A stretch of DNA of 64,000 nucleotides from Nitrososphaeraceae archaeon (GCA_021325295.1 JAJPHM010000017.1:29296-93295); one strand, 5' to 3'; shown: positions 43,672 through 52,157, numbered from the stretch's first letter. Made by a program: numbers and translations. The notes: a model not told the origin generated them from the sequence alone.

Positions 43672-43794
43672 GTTCAGTAGCAACTATCAATGCTTGCTAG
43701 CCAATTCTGTTTCGCCACTGCGAACTAGTGTTAACGGCACCCTTGTTTGCTCCTCGCGTTTACCCTTCCTTGCTAACTTGCTCAATTCAGCTTT

Positions 43795-44160
43795 CCTTTA
43801 AAAAGGTGCTGCACCTTGCTGACACCCCTCCTAAATTAACGAGCATAAGCAGTCGACACCATGCAGGAGCGAAGCGACTAGCACCTGAGCCTTAGGGCGA
43901 AAGGCGAACGAGCGGAAGTAAAAAGAGGGGTGGAGGAACGACCGATAAACCGTAGCTTTCAGAGAAAGCGAGCGTTAAGCGTAGGTTTGAGGGAGTGACG
44001 GAGGGGTGAATTTTTACTGTAGCGAGTGAGTGGGGTAGACTGCTTATGCGAGTTCTGAGGCGTTAGCTGTAACTATGTGAATTGCGAAGCGTAGTGACTG
44101 AAGTGGAGTAGGGTGCTTTCGAGAAAGCTTGAGTGAGCCGAAGCAATTATTGACTTTAGC
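43795..44160 (+). ncRNA. Candidate structured RNA or origin-like region, ORF-free and G-rich
   Basis: No frame of 60 codons exists on either strand between 43656 and 44166. A hand count of 43861-44160 gives about 107 G against 44 C on the plus strand. Two pairings are visible: CACCCCTCC (43823-43831) with GGAGGGGTG (44000-44008), and CATAAGCAGTC (43844-43854) with GACTGCTTATG (44038-44048). They cross each other, so both together would make a pseudoknot. A TATA-like CTTTAAAAAGG (43795-43806) and a 15-bp palindrome (43803-43817) precede. Words of the AGCGA type recur. An RNA gene (control of copy number or defence) or a replication-related site are both possible. Confidence 0.45.
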
Positions 44161-44166
44161 GTTAAC

Positions 44167-45045
44167 ATGCCAGGCGAAATCTTATTGAAAGTTCTATGCT
44201 CAATATACCTAAGCAATCAGTCAGCTTTAACGCAATTTCTGGTGTATCTTACGAAGCTAAACGCGATCTATCAAATGGACTGTATTAAAGGAATGAACGA
44301 AGGACTAGAGCAGTCAAGCATAGACATCATTGTTACTTCTCCGCCTTATAATATTGGCATAAACTATAACTCACATCAAGACAACATGGCATTTGATGAT
44401 TACTTGAAGTGGATGAACGATTTCGGTAAGGCATGCAAGCGAGTCTTGAAAGATGATGGCTCGCTATTCTTCAACATAGGAGACAAGGCAAGCGATGAAC
44501 TGAAAGCGTTTGAAGTAGCTAAGCAGATTGCCCATTACTTGCACCTTCAAAATACAATACATTGGATAAAGTCAATTGCAGTGCCAGAAGAGAACATAAA
44601 CGTAGGGCACTACAAGCCTGTCAATAGCAAGACCTATCTTAACAACTTGCATGAATATATCTTTCACTTTACAAAGAACAAAGACGTAGAGATAGACAAG
44701 CTAGCAATTGGAGTGCCTTACGCTGATAAGGGCAACATAACAAGGTGGAAGGCTGCAAAGTCTAATGGTGATAGAAGAGACCGCGGTAATGTCTGGTTCA
44801 TCCCTTATGATACTGTCCAGGAAGCCAAAGACCATCCAGCCAAGTTTCCGCACAAGCTACCAGAAATGTGCATAAAACTACATGGATATAGTCCAAAGAC
44901 AGTAGTGCTTGACCCATTCTTGGGATCTGGAACTACCTGTGTGGTGGCAAAGCAGCTAGGTTGCAAGTTCATAGGATTTGAAATAGATGAAAAATACATT
45001 AAACTAGCAAAGACAAAACTAATTCAGATAACAGACTATGTCTGA
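44167..45045 (+). CDS. DNA methyltransferase, TSPPY type (beta-like motif order)
   Basis: The 292-residue enzyme has catalytic motif IV TSPPYN (57-62) before the SAM motif I DPFLGSGTT (249-257), the order of beta-class amino-methyltransferases; TSPPY is used by both N4-cytosine and some N6-adenine enzymes. The motif X-like end (GFEIDEKYIKLAKTKL) is normal. The first ~36 residues are not typical; homologs more often start like MDCIKGMNEG (ATG 44275). Its end overlaps the end of the convergent nuclease gene by 10 bp, so the two form a restriction-modification pair. Confidence 0.9.
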   Translation: MPGEILLKVLCSIYLSNQSALTQFLVYLTKLNAIYQMDCIKGMNEGLEQSSIDIIVTSPPYNIGINYNSHQDNMAFDDYLKWMNDFGKACKRVLKDDGSLFFNIGDKASDELKAFEVAKQIAHYLHLQNTIHWIKSIAVPEENINVGHYKPVNSKTYLNNLHEYIFHFTKNKDVEIDKLAIGVPYADKGNITRWKAAKSNGDRRDRGNVWFIPYDTVQEAKDHPAKFPHKLPEMCIKLHGYSPKTVVLDPFLGSGTTCVVAKQLGCKFIGFEIDEKYIKLAKTKLIQITDYV

Positions 45046-45659
45046 GCGCATTTGTATAACTCAATGTTGCTTGCGTTAAACTCAGGCTTTAGCCTTACCT
45101 TCAAGTCATACAGGTCAATCATCTTGAAGTCTTTGATAACAAAGGGGCTTTCGTTGTTGCCCTTCAGACTCTCAACTTCAAACGCTAACAAGATATGAGG
45201 ACACGATACTGTAACTTTTGAGTTATCAGAAGGTTTGTAATAAAATGTCCTTAAAGAAGAGTTGCTGGTTTTGTTCTGGAATACCTTTATCTCTAAATAG
45301 AACCTCTCTGACTTTGTAGTAACGTATAGGTCGGGGTATGCCGATGACAGCATTCCGCCTGTTATTCTGACAGGCTTCTTGATCTCAAATCCCTTTATCT
45401 TTATCAGCTCCTTTGCCACCTCACCTTCCATCCAGTTGCTAAGCTCATTAGACCTGCCTACAAAATGGCTCTTGACATAGTCGCTAATCAAAGGCAGATT
45501 CTTCTTAAAATATGTCTTAATTCTGAGCAGCTCCTTCCTAGCCTTGTCATTTACTCGTCGCATCCGTGTATTTGTTGATGCTTTTATGACATCTCTGAAA
45601 TAGATAGCAGTAGTTCCTTCAATTAGGCTTCTCATGAAAGCCTTGAACTTGTTGTACAT
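45036..45659 (-). CDS. PD-(D/E)XK restriction-type endonuclease
   Basis: The 207-residue protein has the metal-binding set P109-D110 followed by E123-I-K125 (YPDLYVTT... FYLEIKVF), spaced as in type II restriction enzymes, with a helical N-terminal part (WMEGEVAKELIKIKG contributes a further Glu) and beta strands after the core. It is convergent with, and overlaps, the methyltransferase gene. The tail-to-tail pairing and nuclease core make a type II restriction-modification system the best reading; the site it cuts is unknown. ATG start at 45659. Confidence 0.75.
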   Translation of the reverse strand: MYNKFKAFMRSLIEGTTAIYFRDVIKASTNTRMRRVNDKARKELLRIKTYFKKNLPLISDYVKSHFVGRSNELSNWMEGEVAKELIKIKGFEIKKPVRITGGMLSSAYPDLYVTTKSERFYLEIKVFQNKTSNSSLRTFYYKPSDNSKVTVSCPHILLAFEVESLKGNNESPFVIKDFKMIDLYDLKVRLKPEFNASNIELYKCAQT

Positions 45660-45992
45660 GTGCAGAGTAAGAAGAAAAAATTCAAAAAGCCAGTAGCAAT
45701 GGCTGAATTGTTTAGCACTATCAGGATGGGCTCAACTAGATACGGTAGCGTTAATTACACACCATGCTAGCTTTAGCTAGCTGACTCCTTGGCAAGTGTC
45801 AGCGTAGATGCTAGTTTCTCCGAATCTAATGAATTAGAGCCTGCTGCATAAGATGACGCTCGTGCGAATACCTGAGGTAGAAACCGAGGCAATATCTCAT
45901 ACTCGGAAAGATCAGTATAGAAAAATCTCTACAATAATGTAATTATACGTTTTCGCTTTTATAATCGTCAATATAATACAAATCAATACAAA
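45660..45992. other. Interval between the nuclease gene and the next operon; small palindrome
   Basis: 333 bp with divergent flanking starts. It contains GCTAGCTTTAGCTAGC (45766-45781), two palindromic GCTAGC copies with a TTTA spacer, and a short hairpin (CTGAC...GTCAG, 45781-45802). TATA-like sequences near 45960 suit the plus-strand gene. No coding frame or RNA is supported. Confidence 0.45.
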
Positions 45993-46484
45993 ATGTCATT
46001 TCGCAAAAGATATGTCGGGCTTTTCATGATATTATCTCTAGCAGCTTGTTTATGCAATTCAGTGTATATTGCTATGTTGACACAGACATCGCTGGCATAC
46101 GCTACTGCCTATAGCTATTCGGTTACAAACCCTTCTGAAATAGAATGGTGTAATGAATTGGGAATAGGTGCATCCGATTGCGGTAGCCAAACTATTCAAC
46201 AAAAGGTGCATGATTTGCAGCAATTTAGGACAGTAGAGTGTACCAAGCTTGGATTAAATCCATTGGACTGTACTGACATAAATATCAATCAGAGAGTTGA
46301 CGAGCTGGCAGAATTCAGAGCATATGAGCAAACGCAATATTACTATTCTCTTTTGACCAGTCCTGCATTCATAATATTGTATATCGGCACTTCTTTAGGC
46401 GGACTTTTCCTGTGGCGCTATTTGCTTGGGAGAAGGAAAAGTAAGGAAAGCAGGAACACAAAGGATGTAGGCAGAACACAGTGA
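45993..46484 (+). CDS. Small secreted/anchored protein of the element, 163 residues
   Basis: ATG at 45993, then a signal sequence (VGLFMILSLAACLCNSVYIAML, with A-Y-A around residue 35), an external part with four cysteines in two similar units (EWCNELGIGASDCG and ECTKLGLNPLDCT, spaced ~32 residues), a coiled heptad piece (VHDLQQFR, VDELAEFR), a C-terminal membrane helix (SPAFIILYIGTSLGGLFLWRYL) and a basic tail. The two Cys-pair units look like an internal duplication. Type I membrane topology. Its stop is 47 bp from the end of the convergent 821-residue surface-protein gene, which suggests that both are surface proteins of the element; function unknown. Confidence 0.7.
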   Translation: MSFRKRYVGLFMILSLAACLCNSVYIAMLTQTSLAYATAYSYSVTNPSEIEWCNELGIGASDCGSQTIQQKVHDLQQFRTVECTKLGLNPLDCTDININQRVDELAEFRAYEQTQYYYSLLTSPAFIILYIGTSLGGLFLWRYLLGRRKSKESRNTKDVGRTQ

Positions 46485-46530
46485 ACACTTGTTGAAGCTA
46501 CAAAAAATATACAAAAAAGAGAAGGTTGGT

Positions 46531-48996
46531 TTAGGAATAGTTCCCTTGGTCGTAATATCCAGAGCCTCCGCCCGTATTGCTCATCGTAATTACCTGCTGT
46601 GCGCCCCATGAATATGTGTTGAATGATACTTGGTTTGTATTTGTAGTTGCACTTGACACTGTATACCCGCCGCCATTGTCCATATCGACTGTTATTTGCG
46701 GTGGTGTACCACCTCCTGCAGGCAACCCTACTGAATATGGTGTAAAGCCCTGCGAGAGAGTATGTCCTCCACTATCCATCTCTCCCATGTATGCTCCAGG
46801 ATCGCAGTTGCAGCTTGTACTATGGGCCTTGAATTGTATTAGGGCATAGTTGCCTGGATTGGCGTTGTTATAGTAGACCCCGGTCACAGAAACATCTGCG
46901 TTATAGGTTGCGCTAACTTTCACTTGGCCTCCCCAATTATAGACATCATAGTTGGTTGTCGTTGGAGTACTCGTAAAGTAGTAGGAGTTATAGTTATCAA
47001 AGTCTATCGTGTAAGTGCCCGAAGTTGTATATGGAACTTGGAGGGGTGTATATCCAGCATCTATTAAACTGCCGCTTGGATCATATACCGTGACATACAG
47101 GCCGTTTATAGGATTTCCAGTACTCTGTTCTGTGGCATATATGTTGATAGCAGGGTAACTATTGCACGCCGGATTATATAGAGCAGAAGTGCTGAAGGTC
47201 GGATTCGAACCTCCTGTATTGCTTATTGAGCTATACCAGCATAGTTGATAATTCTGTTCGCTAGGAGCTGCTCCGTTTGGTACCGAGCGGTAATATGGTG
47301 TCCCACTACTGTTGATTGTATATGATTGTGTTGAATATGTTCCACTATTCATTGTTGCTTTTCCAAAATCATTATCGCAGCTGGAGCATTCTCCTTCAAT
47401 ACCCTCTACCCCATAATAAGGCGTATTTCCATGATAGGTTCCAAGGTCATAGTAAAAGTTTCCAGGCTGCCCATATGCAGAGGGTGAGGTCAAGTCATAC
47501 AGTGTGCTATAACTAGAACAGCCTGGTGTACATGTTCTGTATTTCTGGTCTAAATAAATTGTACCATCTGTATTGATTTGCTGGTAAGCGTTCAAGTCAA
47601 ATCTAGTCGTTCCTGAATTTAGGGGGATTGTGTACCATGAACCTGCAAAGATATTAGAACAATTTCCATCTGTCATAGCCACCCATGTGGTAGGACAGCC
47701 TCCGAAACTGTTCTGTTTGGTCCAGAAATTAACAACACCCTTTAAGGCAACCTGACTTGGCATGGTGCAGTTATATGAAGAACCGCTTTGAGTTGTGCAG
47801 TTAATATTTGTATATGTAATTCCAGACGGTAACTCGAATTGTATGAATGATTGTGACCATAAAAATTCAGTTCCTATAGTGAACCCTGAAGTAAATTGAT
47901 TGTTTTGTACGCTGATCCCATTACCTGAGCCAATTGAACCAGTTGCAAAATTTGCACCATAAAATTGATGTTCAACTGTGGCTTGAGTAAATGTACTTGA
48001 TGTATTATGGGCTTCAACTCCTTGGGAGCTTGTGCTGTAATCAGCAAATGCTTGATTCGAACTCATTGCTGGCGAGAAAGTAGTACAAATTATTGCACCA
48101 ATCGCGATGGATGATCCTAGGCCACCCCATGCTCCACTATGATTTTTGAGTCTCAAAGCTAGCAATATCCCTCCAATTGCCAATGGTGCAATCAGAACAG
48201 AAGATGAGGGCAGCATAGAAATTATAGATGGACTCGTTGGTAATGAATCAGAGGAGCTTGTTAGAGAGCTGCTTTGAAGCGATGATGGAGATGCACTCGA
48301 AGTGTTAACATTTGTTATTTCTATAACAGTAGGCGCACTAACTTTTCCCGACATTGTGAACGCTACAATTGTATATAGTCCTGGGGACAAAGGATTAGCA
48401 TCCCTATAAGCTACAAACTGATTTGGTGAAAGATACTTAATTTTTGTGTCTGTGCCATATACATTTGATATGTATTGTTGTGTGATGAGATGTCTGCTGT
48501 CAGTGATAATTTTTCCAGCATTATCAAAAGTGAGGATAGCATCATGACTATTTTCATCCAGAGTGACATGTTTAAAACCAGTTGCATAATCAGGGCATGC
48601 ATACTCTGTATTGGGATGTGCATATACAACATTTAATTCCTGAGCCTTTAATGCAACTAACTGGTCGAAGTTGCTGATATCGGAATGGTTGCCTGGAATG
48701 AATGCAAAGTCGAGATATCCTATTCCACAAGGACTTGCTATGCCAGCGTATGTATCTTTGAAAGAGGAAATATCTGTCTTAGACCCCACATTAAAATCCT
48801 CTATCGTTAGATGTATTTTCTGCCCGACATTATAAATCAGACTATCTGTTTTTGCAGTGACAACTTCTCCTGAGATCTGTGCATGTGCCACCAAAACCAT
48901 ACCAGTACTTTGTGATAGCAGAACCAATGCTGAGAAGGAAATAAGAGCTGCTACTATTCGATGGTTCCAGAAAGGAATTCTGAGCATTGTCTCCAT
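46531..48996 (-). CDS. Large Cys-rich surface protein with an internal second signal-like segment
   Basis: The 821-residue product has an N-terminal signal (VAALISFSALVLLSQSTGMVLVAHAQ), a first external domain (to ~230), a Ser-rich linker, a hydrophobic anchor (267-283, VLIAPLAIGGILLALRL), then a further hydrophobic stretch at 295-308 ending in the signal-peptidase-like site AFA (316-318) before a second external domain of ~500 residues. That domain is rich in Asn, Gly, Ser, Tyr and Cys (CGIGY, CSSCDND, CNCDPGAYMG). It looks like two secreted modules joined in one frame. No known family. It may be a surface or adhesion protein of the element, or a virion-type glycoprotein precursor; both are guesses. 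Confidence 0.75.
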   Translation of the reverse strand: METMLRIPFWNHRIVAALISFSALVLLSQSTGMVLVAHAQISGEVVTAKTDSLIYNVGQKIHLTIEDFNVGSKTDISSFKDTYAGIASPCGIGYLDFAFIPGNHSDISNFDQLVALKAQELNVVYAHPNTEYACPDYATGFKHVTLDENSHDAILTFDNAGKIITDSRHLITQQYISNVYGTDTKIKYLSPNQFVAYRDANPLSPGLYTIVAFTMSGKVSAPTVIEITNVNTSSASPSSLQSSSLTSSSDSLPTSPSIISMLPSSSVLIAPLAIGGILLALRLKNHSGAWGGLGSSIAIGAIICTTFSPAMSSNQAFADYSTSSQGVEAHNTSSTFTQATVEHQFYGANFATGSIGSGNGISVQNNQFTSGFTIGTEFLWSQSFIQFELPSGITYTNINCTTQSGSSYNCTMPSQVALKGVVNFWTKQNSFGGCPTTWVAMTDGNCSNIFAGSWYTIPLNSGTTRFDLNAYQQINTDGTIYLDQKYRTCTPGCSSYSTLYDLTSPSAYGQPGNFYYDLGTYHGNTPYYGVEGIEGECSSCDNDFGKATMNSGTYSTQSYTINSSGTPYYRSVPNGAAPSEQNYQLCWYSSISNTGGSNPTFSTSALYNPACNSYPAINIYATEQSTGNPINGLYVTVYDPSGSLIDAGYTPLQVPYTTSGTYTIDFDNYNSYYFTSTPTTTNYDVYNWGGQVKVSATYNADVSVTGVYYNNANPGNYALIQFKAHSTSCNCDPGAYMGEMDSGGHTLSQGFTPYSVGLPAGGGTPPQITVDMDNGGGYTVSSATTNTNQVSFNTYSWGAQQVITMSNTGGGSGYYDQGNYS

Positions 48997-49083
48997 TTTC
49001 CAAATGCAAGTAATAAAGTCTTGGCAAGCTTGTTAGCTAAGAAATCGTTTGTAAAAAGTTCTAGAACATGGAAAATCCACGTA

Positions 49084-49740
49084 TTATATTGACCTGAAGA
49101 GATTCTTATTATTTATTTCATTCTTTATGAATGCTGGACTCAGTTTGGTATAATATTGTAGAATAGTAACAGGCTTGTCTCCTGTATTCTCAATTACAAT
49201 ACTAATTGGAATGTTGCTTTCAAAACTTAAAGTGATATAAGTATGCCTTACGCAATGCCAAGACTTTGGTTTGCTTAAAATCTGACCAGTCCACTTTTGA
49301 ATTATCCTTTCTACTGTCTTTGATGAAATGTCAAAGAACTTTGGGCTCTTTTTATCTAAACGCTCATTCCAATATCTTCTTAGACTGTTTAAAACATTGT
49401 CAGGAATGTAGACCTTTCTATACCTGTCCTTCTTTTCATCCCAAATTGAAACATAGCCTTCCTGCCAAATTATTGAATTATAATCAAAGGATAGTTCACC
49501 TACTCTAACACCTGATGAAAAGCCAAACAAAAGCAAAGTGTAGTCTTTCAGGTTGTCTACTTTGGAAAGTAGCTGTTCAACTTCATGCTTTGTTAGCGGA
49601 TCGTTGGAATTTCTTTTCCTTTCATTGCCTGTCTTATTAGGCTCAGAATTAGGACTTTTATTCTTTTTATGGGTTAGAAGTAAAGTTTCAGCATTCATGA
49701 GCACACCAAATTTTGTCCTAAACCTAGAAGAATAGGACAT
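49084..49740 (-). CDS. Short tyrosine recombinase (second recombinase)
   Basis: The 218-residue protein is the catalytic half of a tyrosine recombinase: Arg79 in SSGVRVGELS, H162-C-V-R165 in HCVRHTYITLS and Tyr196/197 in QYYTKLS. The place usually held by a second His (LGHSS) reads TGDKP, so that residue is Asp. The core-binding domain is reduced to ~45 residues rich in Lys/Asn. The start is the ATG at 49740 or 49698; an upstream extension in the same frame is antisense to another gene. It may resolve dimers, invert DNA or be a decayed integrase. Confidence 0.75.
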   Translation of the reverse strand: MSYSSRFRTKFGVLMNAETLLLTHKKNKSPNSEPNKTGNERKRNSNDPLTKHEVEQLLSKVDNLKDYTLLLFGFSSGVRVGELSFDYNSIIWQEGYVSIWDEKKDRYRKVYIPDNVLNSLRRYWNERLDKKSPKFFDISSKTVERIIQKWTGQILSKPKSWHCVRHTYITLSFESNIPISIVIENTGDKPVTILQYYTKLSPAFIKNEINNKNLFRSI

Positions 49741-49804
49741 GAAAAGATTAAGAGGTTTTGCTATTCTAACAACGCCTTTAATGCCTATCCGCGCTAAGAA
49801 TATT

Positions 49805-50245
49805 ATGGGTAAGCAGACAAAACCCGCAGTTGACATATTGCTTCTCATATCTGTTCTTCGCGATGTAACTCGTGATATGCGATGGCTAGAGATGCTTAGC
49901 TCAGATATTGATGCTCTGCCTGCTGACGCCAAGCAAGATACAATGGAATTTCTCAGTATTATGAAAAAAGCTAGCCCTTTGAAACAGGTAGATGCAGAGG
50001 TTCTAACCAGCAAAATACGAACTGCTTTCAATAGTGGTGATTCTACAGTTTTCAATAAAACTGTCCAAGAGGAAGCAAAAGATTTGACTGTACTTCTTGC
50101 TGTTTACAAGCTAAGGTTGGCATTTAGTGAAAAGCAAAAGAAGAAAAGAGAAGCTGTTACAGGACGTCATGAACCAGAGGTCTTGGATGCGACCAAAGTA
50201 GATGAGCTTGCCTTAAGCTTAGGGTTGACCTTACCAAGTTTATGA
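49805..50245 (+). CDS. Hypothetical helical protein of the element, 146 residues
   Basis: The ATG at 49805 (MGKQTKPAVDILLLISVLRD) is preferred; the frame is open to an ATG at 49739, which overlaps the start codon of the divergent recombinase. The protein is nearly all helix, with charged heptads (EEAKDLTVLLAVYKLRLAFSEKQKKKREAV) and an Ala/Leu-rich end. It could be a small regulator or DNA-binding protein of the replicon. It is divergent from the second recombinase and convergent to the initiator gene across the iteron region. Confidence 0.6.
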   Translation: MGKQTKPAVDILLLISVLRDVTRDMRWLEMLSSDIDALPADAKQDTMEFLSIMKKASPLKQVDAEVLTSKIRTAFNSGDSTVFNKTVQEEAKDLTVLLAVYKLRLAFSEKQKKKREAVTGRHEPEVLDATKVDELALSLGLTLPSL

Positions 50246-50294
50246 AATAGGGGAAGAAGTTTTCTTTCTGGTTTGCAAGGCATCTTTCTTTTCT

Positions 50295-50348
50295 GGCGGT
50301 CGGGCGTGGTGGCTCGGACACTCGCATACACCCACGCCCTGAGTCGCC
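50295..50348. repeat. GC-rich imperfect hairpin beside the iterons
   Basis: GGGCGTGG (50302-50309) pairs with CCACGCCC (50332-50339); the outer GGCG/CGCC lengthens the stem. It is a GC island in AT-rich sequence, between the 146-residue gene and the iterons. It could be a terminator, a nick or unwinding-control element of the origin, or both. Confidence 0.45.
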
Positions 50349-50352
50349 TTAC

Positions 50353-50630
50353 ATTTACACTTTAGGAATGGTCAATGCACTCACAAATTAGACTTTACCA
50401 CAAAGGCTTTCACGCATAGACTTTAGTACCCAAGCTTGCACAACAAATTAGACTTTAGGTATGGCACTTACATGACGACAAAATAGACTTTAACTGCCTA
50501 ACCTTCACACACTATGAACGTTAGACTTTAGTGCTTTGACTTTCACATATTTTACACTTTAAGTAAATGGATTTTAGGTATGTCCTATGCGCTGTTTTAG
50601 CGATTCCATTTAGTGCAGGTTAGACTTTAG
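50353..50630 (+). repeat. Iteron array TAGACTTTAG downstream of the initiator gene
   Basis: Copies of TA(G/C)ACTTTA(G) occur at 50357, 50389, 50417, 50449, 50484, 50522, 50553 and 50621, all in the same direction, spaced 28-38 bases (once 68 with a degenerate copy between). A looser CTTTCAC-like word recurs between many of them. The array lies next to the Orc1/Cdc6-like gene, the place of a replication origin; the copies are too short for a CRISPR repeat. It probably binds the initiator or another element protein. Confidence 0.8.
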
Positions 50631-50690
50631 GCTCTAGCCTTTCGCATTCCAAGAATTAGCAATACAAGAGCCAAGATTATGAAACGTTGA

Positions 50691-51839
50691 TTATGCTGTG
50701 CTTGACAGAAGACGCCTTACTTCTTCCTGACTTCCAGTATTCAGCATGGTAATTAGGAAGTCCTCTGGCTGTACTATCCTAAAGTTGCCTTCCCTTCTTC
50801 CTCCAAAGAACATCTTTGTTGTTACAACTCCATAGTTTTCCAGGTCTGTGATAACTTGCGCAGTTCTAGCTTGGCTCAGCATAAGAATTGAAGATAGCTC
50901 CCTAGCAGTAACGGGCTTCTTTGTCTCTACGAATTTCCTAATAATATAGGACAAAACATCCCTTTCTTTTGGCGATAGCTTTGTCAGATAATCGTAATAG
51001 CTCTGCTTCTCGATCTCTGCCTTTAGCTTCCTAACCTCTTCTTCTGTTGTCCTGTGTCTTGTCAATGCCATCCTGGTCAAGTCCAAGCCTGTCCTAGCAC
51101 TAGCATCGTCCTTTGCCACTAATGCTGCTATAATGTTGACAGTGCCGTCTGGCAGTTTGGCGTTGATGCTTTGAAGCCTGTCTTTTATGATTTCCCTAAG
51201 CTCTGTTGCATTATAAGCAGGAAAGTCCACTCTTTTGAAAAGCAGCGTTCTTCTTGCATCTGTTGGCATCTTGTCCAGTATGGTAAAAAGATTGCTAGTT
51301 ATGATTATGGGAATCTGCGTTTTCCTGAAAATGGCATTAAGGTAGTCCAAAAGCTCGACCCAAGAAGAGCCTGATGTAATGTCATCCAAAGCAATGATTT
51401 TCCTGTGCTTCTTCAGATTGTCAATAACATCTGGAAGCAGGTCGCTTGCAGTTTCCCTAGTAGTTGGCTTGATATCGCCAATCTCTCCCAATATTCCTTT
51501 TAGATTCCTGTTTTCCTTGCATGAGATAAAGACCCATAGCTTCTTATCGAATTTGTTCAAAACGTGCTGTAGCGTAGATGTCTTGCCAGAGCCTGTTACT
51601 CCCTGCAAAAGTAAGTTGTCTGAGTATCTTGCTGTAATGAATTGGTTGATAGCGTCTGTTATCTTCTTTACCTGCTCGTCCCTAACAACTAGCCTTTTTG
51701 GAATATAATCGTCATAGAATACAGACAGGTCGAAGACTTCTGGCTCTTGGGCTGGCGTTGTTGGTTCTTCCTGTGGCTTGGCTTTCTTCTTCTCCTTCTT
51801 TACTATCTTAGGCTTAGACTTTAGTTTTGCAACTAACAC
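50691..51839 (-). CDS. Orc1/Cdc6-like replication initiator of the element
   Basis: The 382-residue AAA+ protein has Walker A GVTGSGKT (80-87), a Walker B IIALDD (second acidic residue Asp, not Glu), sensor-1 IIITSN, a lid with the ARTGLDLTRMAL helix, and a C-terminal winged helix (LSPKERDVLSYIIRKFVETK, VTARELSSILMLSQARTAQV, TDLENYGVVTT). This is the domain order of archaeal Orc1/Cdc6. The N-terminal ~35 residues are Lys/Pro-rich. The start is a GTG at 51839; the frame is open and lysine-rich further upstream with no better start codon. TAGACTTTAG iterons lie on both sides of the gene and one overlaps its 5' end, so it is the likely initiator of the origin. Confidence 0.88.
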   Translation of the reverse strand: MLVAKLKSKPKIVKKEKKKAKPQEEPTTPAQEPEVFDLSVFYDDYIPKRLVVRDEQVKKITDAINQFITARYSDNLLLQGVTGSGKTSTLQHVLNKFDKKLWVFISCKENRNLKGILGEIGDIKPTTRETASDLLPDVIDNLKKHRKIIALDDITSGSSWVELLDYLNAIFRKTQIPIIITSNLFTILDKMPTDARRTLLFKRVDFPAYNATELREIIKDRLQSINAKLPDGTVNIIAALVAKDDASARTGLDLTRMALTRHRTTEEEVRKLKAEIEKQSYYDYLTKLSPKERDVLSYIIRKFVETKKPVTARELSSILMLSQARTAQVITDLENYGVVTTKMFFGGRREGNFRIVQPEDFLITMLNTGSQEEVRRLLSSTA

Positions 51840-52157
51840 CTTTTTCTTTGCCTTTGAGTTACGCTTTAGTAGATTCTTCTTTAGCTTCTTGTTCAGAATA
51901 TCACTTTAGGCACTTAGCCACTTAGACTTTAGACCTTTAGTTTTTTAATACTGTAGGTTTTGAGTTGTTTCTGATTTAGCAGGTAATATGTGCGCGTGTA
52001 ACTCCAATAGCTAAAGTCTAACCAGAGTTGACTTTGTTATTATTGTTATTTAGAGAGAAAAGAGAGTGAGAGTATAAAGTAACCAAAAAAGTCCTTTGCT
52101 TTACAAAAAGCATTTAGAAGCATGTCTTTAAAACAGTTTGCTTTCAATAGACTTTAG
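51815..52157. repeat. Second iteron group upstream of the initiator gene
   Basis: The same 10-mer TAGACTTTAG is found at 51815 (inside the 5' end of the initiator gene), 51923 and 52148, and in inverted orientation (CTAAAGTCTA) at 52011-52020; a weaker copy TCACTTTAGG is at 51901. The group covers the initiator's promoter, so the initiator may control its own transcription. The rest of 51840-52219 holds AT-rich sequence and the TIR-gene promoter; no other gene is seen. Confidence 0.7.

Noticed and set aside
49741..50055. N-terminal extension of the second recombinase to 323 residues
   Set aside because: The extension is the antisense of a protein-like plus-strand gene (49805-50245) and reads Arg/Ser-rich with no domain; the ATG at 49740 or 49698 is used.
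50353..50630. Regularly spaced repeats that could look like a CRISPR array
   Set aside because: The repeat is only ~10 bp, spacing varies from 28 to 68 bp, and no cas genes are near; an iteron array beside an initiator gene fits better.
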